Of a DNA stretch of 64,000 nucleotides, positions 51,042-63,000 are shown piece by piece. Numbering within the stretch: position 1 is the stretch's first letter; every line of letters starts with the position of its first letter. The stretch comes from Bugulina stolonifera. Lineage: Eukaryota > Bryozoa > Gymnolaemata > Cheilostomatida > Bugulidae. Below the pieces are notes generated by a model. It saw only the letters and a program-made list of their open reading frames with translations. It was not told where the DNA came from and searched no databases. The stretch spans positions 19,135,233 to 19,199,232 of the forward strand of contig OW285188.1 of the NCBI GenBank assembly GCA_935421135.1, read 5' to 3'. Made by a program: the position numbers and the translations under genes.

Positions 51042-54000
51042 CTAAATCATCAGTAAAAAATAAAATGCTTAAAGGGGCAACAACTCCTGAATGGCAATGC
51101 ATATCACAGACACATGGATTCCAATACACTTGAATGTGAATATCTAGAAGGTATGGATTACTCATTAATCACAACAAAGAATGTTGCAAAATTGCTTGAG
51201 TTGTTCTCTCAACAAATGGTGCTGAGAAAGGGAAAACAACTCAAAAATTAAAGGCATTTTGGTTAGAAAAAACTTACAGAATTTTAAACTAGCACACACT
51301 ACTATACATTTATGCTAGACAGATATACAGAAAACACTGAATAACACTGGCTGAATACTGGTGCATATGTAACCCCTCACAACAACGTTACTTGAACATG
51401 AACTACAAATACTGGAACATTTTATTCACCTTCTCTAAGTGTTCTGACCTCTGGGGAGGCCCAGCTGTACGAACTATAGCCAAAATCATTGACAGCTGAT
51501 ACTCTGAACCTGTAGATGGTAGAGGGGCTGAGGCCTTCAATAACAGCTGAGCAGCATTGGGTAAAGTGACACACAATCCACCTGTCACTACCTGGCAAAA
51601 AGAGTACAAGCACCTGTGTATTACTATCACTGAATACACCGATGATTTCAAAGATTATTTCTGAAAATAACAACCATATGTTGAGCTGAAGCCTTGTCTC
51701 CTAGTCAGAGAAAATTGTAATAGAGTGAGTGCTCGATTTACACATACATTGTAGGTGTATAATGTAATTCTGTTACGCCAAAGAATATTCTCAAGAGTAG
51801 TTTTTAATAATTTTATCATATTTCACGGCACATTTCTCATGAATTAGACAACTATTGCATCAATGCCATACAACAGCTAATACAATACCTTGAGGTTTGC
51901 AGTCAACTTTGAAACTTCTTATTGTGCTGTTACCATTGTGAGCTGGTTCAGACCATACTAGATAGACATGGCTGTCCCATACTTTAGCGGCTACTGGACG
52001 ACCTGGCTCTCCCGGTACATCTGTATGTACGATACAGTCATTGGCCATTGTATGTACTACTTATATCTTATTACAAGGAATTCATTTGTGAACATGGTTC
52101 CACGGTTGTACAAATAACCAATCCCTTATAGGGCTTTGAACCAGGAACTATACTGCATCATTTAGCACAATGGGTAGACACAGTGGACAAACATAGTGGA
52201 CAGACACAGTGGACAGACACAGTGGACGGACACAGTGGACGGACACAGTGGACGGACACAATAGACGGACACAGTGGACAGACACAGTGGACAGACACAG
52301 TGGACACAACACCAAATAAACAAACTGTACACACTACATTTTACGATAAATTAGATACTGTCTTACCACCAACTAGAAGTCTGGCTTTAGTTGACACAGA
52401 AGCAGCCATCTTTGTTCGCACAGAACATCTGTATACTCCAGCGTCAGTTGGCACAGCACTTTTGATCACTAGACTAAGTTTGCCGTCCTTGGCATAGGAG
52501 AACGTGAATCTGTCACTGCAAACATGAATAAACAGCTGGTTGATGAGTGCCGCCTGAATGTCACAATCTCATGTAAATAATAGGCCTAGAGTATAAAATT
52601 GAATATAATATTAGTTGCTTTATATTAATATGTACACTTTAGTCACCATTGACAGCGGTTACAACAAAATTCATTTATTAAAATGAAACAACTTTAGCCA
52701 CTGCCCTAGTTGATTAGCAACATTTATTAGGTTACGTTGCAATCCTATTCTGTTACCAAAAAAGATATTGAAGATGACACAGCATCATGGTTAGAGTATA
52801 TGAACCAATAATATTGTAGGGCACCTGACAAGCACTGTATTCTTTTCAATGTCGCCCATGATAAGTTCATCATTTCTATACCAGAAACCATTGGCATCCT
52901 CGCTGTCGCCTTCAACTTCACACTCCAATTCTACAGTGTCACCCACTTTGAGAGCTGATGTGTCTAGCTTCTTCCTAAATACCATTCCAGCTAGAAGAGT
53001 AAATATAGCCAATGTGAATACATTTAATCCATCCCTATGTAGAGTACAGTGTCTAGCTATTATGTATGTGTACAGTACATGTGTGTATGTATAGCATTAA
53101 AACAGACAGAAGAAATAATAATTATGGGCTATATATGTGAGACCAACGGTAATAAAATTTATATCGGTGTTCACATTATTAGTTATGCCTCTAGATGTGT
53201 AAATTTGGAGTCTTGTATGAAAGGGAAACGATTCATAATTGGTTTCACTGCTTCCAACTGCTTTATAGTAACATGTACATGCTAATGACCAGAACATGGA
53301 TTTGCCTGTGCAGAAAGAAGGTTTGTCAAAATCATGATATTTTCTCATGACTTAATAAAAATTATCTCTTCGGCAGTAAAGGCAGTGGTTTTGTACATCA
53401 AGTCCACAAATCAACTGTAAAGAATTATCCTTGAACCAACAAGAAATTTGCACCCATTTGAAACAAAACTAAGCTCTCCGTGACGGGGAATCAAACCCCG
53501 GTCTCCCGCGTGACAGGCGGGGATACTTACCACTATACTATCACGGATTTGCTGTTTTGCTACATTGTCGATATTTGTTTTGTAGATAAGAAAATGCTAG
53601 CGCCTTACAACATGCAAGAAAGATTTGTAAATGGTTTACGTGTAAATGACAGCAGGACTATCGATTACGAAGCATTATTATGGTAACTGGGATGCTTTGT
53701 ATATTATATAATTACAAGGCAGATAACAATACTATAAGGAAAGTCCACCTGTATTGGCTTCAAGCAGCGAAATATTTCACGAAAAAGTTTACTCACTCTT
53801 AGCAGAAGGGGCAACTCCTGACGCCTCAGAAGCCTGCTGCTCAATAAGAGCTAGACCCTGATTGGCCAGGGCTACAAGATCATCTCGTGTCAATCTCACT
53901 TTCATGACTTCCTCATTGGAAGTACCGGGCAGTTCTCGTGTGCGGAGAGTTCGGGCGATCCAATGGCTGTCATACTCTTCTACCAGGTCCTAGAATAAGA

Positions 54001-57000
54001 TAATAATATACAGTACATGTCTACGTTATTCTGTTATTTGATGATACGGACATTTTAATTCTAATAGTAGAGTTACCTACACATTGGGATCAACTATGAA
54101 TCATATTTGATACAATTTACACATCATTGTCGTTCAGAACCAATAATCTCACAGCACATCGTATAAATTGCATCACAAAATTACAAAACATGATCACAGA
54201 AAATACATCAATGTTATTGATATAAAGCAGAGGAAAGGATTTGCAGGTAAGAAAAGACTAAATACCACTTGTATACAAATATGTGTACTTTCCGGGTAGT
54301 GTGTATATAGCACAGAATAGGCATGTAAAGCGATGGAAGACAAATACTACACTTTATAGGCTATAGGGAGATCTACACAGAATATTCCAGAAACACGAAT
54401 ATTTAGAGACTACAGACTACCAGGTTACCTCATTTGTAGGAGATACAGATCTCTACAAAAATACAAACATCTCTACGGGCTCACCAGAGATATAAGACGA
54501 GTCGTGCAGTGAGCAGAGCGATAAATTGTGTCCCTAATTTGGAGTTGCCTTCCCTTTAAAATAGCACCAAATAATTTCCAAATTAGCCATTGGCTTAGAA
54601 TGGATAGTTTCCATATTTGTTCCTACTGACTGTGTTTATTGTTAGGTGTTTGATACACCTAAGTATATGGGTTTACTTGGAATGAAGGCAGGACAGGCAG
54701 GCAGGACAACTCCATATTGGTCATCATCAAGTAAAAACATTATTAGAGGAGTCGTTGGTTGTTAGTATTTACTAAGAGTACAACCACCATGTTCATAATA
54801 ACCCATGCAGAGATGCATGTTATGGCATTTGCACAGAGTAGGAAGGCTTATGTTTATTGTACAAAACACTCATGCTTAGTGCAGTCTTCTTATGGAAATG
54901 TACAGCAATAATTATATTGTATTAATTACAGTAGCTTATACTTCGGCAATGTATAAATAAGTTATAAATGTTGTAGGTATGCATGAATTCACACATTTAT
55001 AACCACTCTATGGATTACCAGAGCAAAGAGTAGCAATAATATACTACTGTACCTGCTGAAAGTGTTTCCTGTATTCCCTCAATCTGATTGGTAGATCCAG
55101 TTCCCTGATAGGTACAAGGTAAGTGTTGTGGTCATGTTTGTACTTAGCAAACCAATCAACAAGCCACGCCTCTTCTTCTGCTGTCCTACTCTTTTCTCTT
55201 ATGACATCGGCTTCCTCTTGGTGCCCATCATCTTTTGCCTAACAATGAACACAGTAGCCCCATAATACCTATCGACTTGCTGATCGTCCAACTGAACTTA
55301 CAAGTTGCAGAGATCAGTGGCAGTAAATACTTGTAGCTTGCCACAATAGCAGTGAGAGTGGTTGTATCTACACTTACTTATACTATAACTTACCTTACTT
55401 ATAGGCGTGTTGTGTTGTTTGGATATGAAAGCCTTGATGGCACTGATGTCTAACGGACTACCATGGTTGTCTGGTGAAGCAGTTTTTATCCATTGATGTC
55501 TAAGAGCTTCCTCAACTCCTCTTCTTTCACTGTAACATATGGATGATGTACAATGCAATCCATAGATAAGCATCGGTATAAGATGTGATATATAACACAC
55601 AGTATAATGTTTCGGTTGCTAACATCATGCACATGTAATATGGGGGTTCTGCATGGGCTGTATAAACCAAACAGAAACCATGACATCAGCAATAAGTCGT
55701 CCCATGGCGTCTAACAGCATAACTCAGCACTCAGGGTGCACCCTTACTAGGTAGCTCCCATTCATATTTGTTTTTAAAACACTATTTTGGTAGAAGTTCA
55801 CTTTCTTGGTAATATAACAAATGGAACGTAATACCTGTACTCTCTCTGCAGTAGCTTGGATATGAAGTCTTTAGCATGGGAGGAAGCATCTGGTAGAGTG
55901 ATTACATCTATACTAATGCCACCATCTTTGTTTAAGGTTGGCACTCCTCCAAGTCTAAAGAATACAGCAGCTGTGATAACAAAATGGGCCCCAGGAAGAG
56001 CGGACAACACTATGATCTAAGCGTACATGTATTATTACTGTAACTAAATATAAGAATATGGAAAGCAATCTTCAGTCATTACAAATTTAGATTCATAGTC
56101 ACTTTTAAACAAAACAGAATAGTGGGAAGGAAGGTTACACCTAAGAATATTCAGCAACATATTTCCTGACATTATTAAATATGGTTGTGAGAAAATACGA
56201 TGTATTGACTTGGAGACAATGATAAAAACGATGTGTAGAAAAAGGGATCTCAACTTACAGAATATAAGCAATTACTCCAATGTTCCATGCATCTGATGCT
56301 AGATTTACCTCCCCTGACATAACCTCAGGAGCGCAGTAAATGGAGTGTGGGCCGGTATACTTTGACCGTAAAGATGCCGAGTTCAACAGCCAACCAGCAT
56401 TCCAAACATCAACTTTGATCTGGGAATTCTTCTTGTCATAGTAGATGTTTTCCAGCTAAATTTAAACGTTTGCCAATAATTTGATAAGGCAACAAGCATC
56501 AAAAGTTTTGAAATCCATGGCACTACTTGTCAATTAATATAACAGAATACTTACATTTGTACGAAATTAAAAAACATAAAACACTGCCATTAAAAGCATT
56601 CACACAACTCTTAAAAGTGAACATAAATTGATCCATTATAAAGCTATGAGATCTTTAGCACTAAATGAATCACTAAAATAGGGCTACCTGCAAGTTGGCC
56701 AGAGAGACGTGTGCATTGTGTAAATATCTGGCCAGCAGTAGAAGCGCTTTAATGCAGTGAGCTACAAATGACTCAGTCCAGCTGACGTAGCTAAATAGTT
56801 CCTCCAGCCATGTGGTTGTGACACTACAGTAGAAATAATTTAAGTTGAATAGCCATATGAGCATAAAACATAGCCCTATCTCTCTAAATAAACAGATTTC
56901 ATGCACATTTGCAAAAACAGAGCTCTCCGTGACGGGGAATCGAACCCCGGTCTCCCGCGAACTGCATCTTAATGACAGGCGGGGATACTTACCACTATAC

Positions 57001-60000
57001 TATCACGGATTTGCTGATTACATCAGGCTCAAACATATGCATATATGTTTCAACATCAACAGCTGTTGTGCATATTTGCAAAAACAGAGCTCTCCGTGAC
57101 GGGGAATCGAACCCCGGTCTCCCGCGAACTGCTTTTCAATGACAGGCGGGGATACTTACCACTATACTATCACGGATTTGCTGAATACATCAAGTTCAAA
57201 CATATGCATATATGTTTCAACATCAACAGCTGTTGTGCATATTTGCAAAAACAGAGCTCTCCGTGACGGGGAATCGAACCCCGGTCTCCCGCGAACTGCT
57301 TTTCAATGACAGGCGGGGATACTTACCACTATACTATCACGGATTTGCTGAATACATCAGGTTCAAACATATGCATATATTGAAAAATGTTGGTGTGGGA
57401 TAATATTCTAATGATGAAAAGTAGTACAAGACGCATTTTTTATATATAGAGATTTATTTCCTTATATTTCGTCACTTATCCAACTAACATCATCAGAGGA
57501 TAAATGTAATAGCATATAGTGTAATATGCATATATGTTTCAACATCAACAGCTGTTGTGCATATTTGCAAAAACAGAGCTCTCCGTGACGGGGAATCGAA
57601 CCCCGGTCTCCCGCGAACTGCTTTTCAATGACAGGCGGGGATACTTACCACTATACTATCACGGATTTGCTGACTACATCAGGCATAAAAATACCCATGT
57701 AAATGTATGTTTCAAAATCGACTGATTTCATGCATAGATGCAAAAATAGAACTCTCCGTGATGGGGAATCGAACCCCGGTCTCCCGCGAACTGCATCTTA
57801 ATGACAGGCGGGGATACTTACCACTATACTATCACGGATTTGCTGAATACATCAAGTTCAAACATATGCATATATGTTTCAACATCAACAGCTGTTGTGC
57901 ATATTTGCAAAAACAGAGCTCTCCGTGACGGGGAATCGAACCCCGGTCTCCCGCGAACTGCTTTTCAATGACAGGCGGGGATACTTACCACTATACTATC
58001 ACGGATTTGCTGAATACATCAAGTTCAAACATATGCATATATGTTTCAACATCAACAGCTGTTGTGCATATTTGCAAAAACAGAGCTCTCCGTGACGGGA
58101 ATCAAACCCCGGTCTCCTGCGAACTGCTTTTCAATGACAGGCGGGGATACTTACCACTATACTATCACGGATTTGCTGAATACATCAGAATCAAACATAT
58201 TCATATGTTTCTAAATCAACAGATTTCATTCATACATGGAAAAACAGAGGGGGAATCGCAGGGGAGGGGGACCTCATCAATTTTCTTTGACTTTTTATTC
58301 TTGCTAATATTTAACTCTTATGTAACTATTATGTAACTTTTATGATTTGAAACGAACTGTTTGGTTCTCAGAATACTTCTCTGTTATCACAATTTTATGA
58401 ATTCAGCAGCAGCCAGGAATAGTCTAAAAGTGTAGATCATACACTAGAGTCTGTGGTATTACTGCCCACGAGTGTTGATTTATGCATACCTCCGAGCTTT
58501 ACTGATAGGCATTAAAGGGCATGCTACACGGACGCAAAATTTATGCGAATCGCATAAATTTTGCATTTTGCGATTGCTGGTGTTGAACTTTTGCGAAATC
58601 GCATGTTTATTGCATGTTATAAATTTCTAACTCTACAAAATGCGAATCAAGTGTTGATTGGCTAAAGCTAACTTAAGATGCTTTGACAAGGTGCTAGCAG
58701 TTGAGTTTAGCTTTTAGGATAATAAAATAAAACCATTTTCACCGAGCAGAAATATTTCAACCTGCGTGTTCCGATATATTGCTAAAATAGTGGAGGTTTT
58801 AATTTAAGCTACAAATATGAAGGGGCTAATCCTAAAGAGGCTAAATGTAAATGTATCACAACCCCCAATTATCATTTTGTAGGTTTACAGGCTACATTAG
58901 TTCCTTAGATTTATTTAATCTTGCCATTAGTTGAATTGATGAGTAGACAACTTCTTTTGTTTACGATAAAAACGCAACTTCTGTGTAGCACCTAACAACA
59001 TTTTCCGTTTTTTAAACTTGCGATATTCGCAGAAGTTGTGCGTCTATGTAGCATACCCTTTAGAATAAAAAAATATTATATTACGTTACTTACATCTCAT
59101 ACATGATGACCACCTGCTGGTTGTTCTCTATGACATTCACCAGCTTCATAACATTTTCATGGGCAGCCGACTGCATTGCTAGCATCTGCTGATGAGCATA
59201 CTGTCTGATGGTAGGGTCTGGGTTGGTATAAATCCTGGCGTACATTGGTATGCCTGTGGATTTCTCGATTACTCTATGTATAGAGTAGGCCTCCTCTCTG
59301 AAATTAGTTGCATACAAATCATAAACTCCACACACCATCGCTGTTTGGTGATTCGGTGTTTTTGTGGCACGGGTGTTTAATATAATAAATGTACACTTTG
59401 AACATCAATTCAGTCATGATTTGACGATTGCGAAATTTTGCATGAAACGATTAGCAATGGATGTACTGATTATATTTATTTGGGAGTATCATAAACACAA
59501 ATTTATGTCATATTGAGACAGAATTACTACTACTAACCTGCCCAGCTCCTCCAGAATATAGTAGTAATCTTCCAACAGATATTTCTTCACTGAAACAATG
59601 CCATCTGATTTGGTTCCTTCTACAAACAATGATATTATGCAATTATTATAATCATGTACATCAATAATAAATACATATATTATTAGATCATCCATTACAT
59701 CCATGTATAAGGGACAATAAGAAAGGTGAGCTAACCATTTGAACAAGTACAATAACACAAAACTACCTGCCTGTGGTGTAGGCTGAATACAATTCAGCTC
59801 TACAAGTACATCTGGCCAACTCTATTCTGTTATTAGGGATAGTCTAGGTTTTTAAATTTTGTACCTTTGCACAAACTTTGTATTGAATGAAACATGGGAA
59901 TCAAAATGAATGACTTTCCGTATTCTATTACCTTCGACTAGTATACTAAATGTACAGTGTATCCTGCCAGCTTCATTCTCAGCCACGATCTGATAATTGC

Positions 60001-63000
60001 CCGAGTCCTTAACTAGGACCCCATTAATTGTGAGGCTATGCGCATCCGGCCCCACCTGTCGCACCACACACCTGCTAGCACTTGGTATCAGTTGCCAATC
60101 TCTGTAGAACATTACCTACAATTTCATATACAGAGCCCATAATAAGTTGAACTAAGTAAAAGAGGGGGCTTGATCAAAGAAATACCTCCACCATGTTTTA
60201 TATCATTTCAAATATTTGATAGAACTAAGGTGGCATAATATGCAATGAAGTCAATCAGAACACTATATAATCCACAGACATGTATTACCTTTGGGAACGG
60301 TATTCCATCCACCCGACAACTAATCTTAAGAGAATCAAGTCTATTTAACTGATATGATTTCTTGGGTGTCTCCAGGAATGTTGGAGGGTCGGAAACTCTT
60401 AGCTCTAGAGATTTGAAGGACACACCCCATCTATTCTGCACTCGGATCTTGTATTCTCCAGCATCTGACCAGCTCATGTTTGGAAACTCTAGCACACACA
60501 GGCCTGCAACCATAGCACCATGCAGAACAGTGCAGAGTAACTCTAGAATCTTTGAATACATATATGAAACCAGAACTGCCAGTTAGATACTCTCTGGATA
60601 TTTTTTTTTTTAATTACCAGTCAATGTTTATTGTAATTGTCGGTCTGAATTAGTCTAAATTCTTTTTTACTACAAATTAAACTCAGAGAATTAAGGTCAG
60701 TTACCTAGCGACTGAAGGTCAGTTATCCAAAGGGTAGAGGTCAATGATCTGAGACATAGTGGTCGGTGACCTGAAGGGTAGATGTCAGCTACCTGATAGA
60801 GGCCAGCTACCTAAAGGGCAGAGGTTAATTACCTGAATGGTAGACGTCAATAACCTGAAGGGTAATGGACAATGATCTGAAGGGTAGAGGTCAGTGACCT
60901 GAGACATAGAGGCCAGCCCCTAGAGTAGAAGTCGGAGACCTGAGGAGTAGAGGTCACTTACCTGAGGGTTAGAGGCCACTTACCTGAGGAGTAGAAGTCA
61001 GTGACTTGAGAGGTAGAGGTCACTTACCTGAAGGGTAGAGATCATTTGCCTGAGGGGTAGAGGTCATTAACCAGAGCGGTAGAGGTCATTTACCTGAGAG
61101 GAAAAGCTCACTTACCTGAGGGGTAGAGGTTGGAGCTGTACCTATCATCCATCATTACTTTCTCCCCTTTGAAGTACCACTTGATGTCAGAGTCAGCATG
61201 TGTGTAAACGTGACACATGAGTCTGGCCTTACGACCATCAACTGCAAACTGTGTATTTAGATCCTTCACATCGAAACGTGGCTCAATAGCTGTAACACAG
61301 AATTATACCATTACATATATCGTTAGCTAAGGGCTACATGAAAACTATTTTGCAGAATGAATCTCCAAATTGTAATAATCATATCAGAAAAAATTGAAAA
61401 TAGTTTTATTCATATAAATATAATAACTGCTTACGATAACCGTCTGCGTATGCTTTCATCAACTCCGAGAGATTTTTCTTCACTGAAAGATCTACAAACA
61501 AGCTCAACACAAATAGCTATGTGTCACATTTGAAATTGTCTTGTTAGAAATTTGTTTTATGCTTACAAGGAAATGCATTAACATAAGTTGAGAACAGCAG
61601 TGCTTTCATCAAAATTTTCCATATACAGACAACATAGATTACGAGTGGCAGTGGATTTACTATACTTGTGCACGCAATAAGTTACATGCTAATATAATGG
61701 TCACCTAGTTTGTTGAGACTCTTCCAGTATAGACTATCAGACTCAGTGCTGGTGTATCCAGTGTGTGGTCCAATAGACTGTCTGCCTGCAGACTCTGTGT
61801 CTAGCCTCATTTCCTCCCAGCCTAGAAGTATAACATCAGTCACATGACATACTGGTGTGGAATTTACTTGAAGACAAAATTGTGGATGAAAAAAAACAGT
61901 TACCATGTATGGATGCTTAATAAGTTAACATTGCAAAATATTGTGAATGTAAATATGTACAAGCACAAGTACATACAATGACAGTTTAGTTGAAAGAGCC
62001 ACAAGCCATGTGCTTAGTCAAGGAATTCTGGGCTAAATTCTTAGCAAAACAAACTAAGATTGAATAAAGTACGGTGTGACCAAATTGATTTCTCCAACTA
62101 TAAATATCTACTTATGACCATTGAATCAATTAGACCAATTTAATTATGAAAAACTAATTCATAACAGAAAAAAAAAATACTAGTCAATAGAGGAAAAGGT
62201 AAAAAGAAATCCCACTTACCTTGCCCCAAATAAACAAAATTTAAGCTAGTAGGGCCATGCAAGAAAAACATGGAGGCATAGAAGGAATAACTAGCAGATT
62301 ATTCTCAGCAAACACTTCTATAAAAGTGGTATAACACAAGAAATTGGTATAGCAGGATAACGAACAGCTATCTTATTCTTGGAAAGTTGGGAAAGTATTC
62401 AAACAGCAGGATATTATATACATGTATATTCTATTACAGCACGGTATCCATTCTTAGCGGGTAAGCAACTCTTGCCACACTCAATAAAAAGAGGTATAAA
62501 AATATAAAGACACAATTCATAAGCTGTACTATATTATTTTGAAGTTGTTCTCTTTTTATATACTGTAGTTCTATTTTTCTTTCCAGGGACTATGAACATG
62601 TACGAGTATATTTGACAACCTCATGTTACAGTAGAAGTAGAAAGGTAGGTCTCATAGAGAGGCATCCAAATCTGCACCATATGCCAGGACAGAAAAAAGA
62701 AGACAACTTCAGAATAAAACTCACAGTATACTTCTTATACATGTAATTGAAATACATAAGACAGCCCATCTAGTAGCCTAACATACAGGTATACCATAAA
62801 ATAAACAGCAATGTCTGGTATTAGGATAAATGGAAAAGGTCAAAGGTTGTAAGGTTGAAGCAAGGAGGAGGTTACCACAGACTAATTGCTAGGGTTAGTA
62901 TGAGTTCTAGAGTTTACACATGCTATTGTGCTATTTGAAGAACTAAAACGGCTAGCTGGTTTATCTATATACAAAGTAGGAAATTTGGGCACACTGCCAG

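Noticed and set aside
52076..52180. Box B-like GGTTCAAAGCC on the minus strand as a tRNA or SINE
   Set aside because: No box A at the right spacing and no cloverleaf.
52183..52497. Open frame of repeated Asp-Gly-His-Ser-Gly units
   Set aside because: Translation of the 13-bp minisatellite running into antisense of an Ig exon.
56845..58336. Repeated open frames with a shared GNRTPVSREL peptide on the plus strand
   Set aside because: They are translations of the antisense of the tRNA-Asp array and change only with the tRNA repeat.
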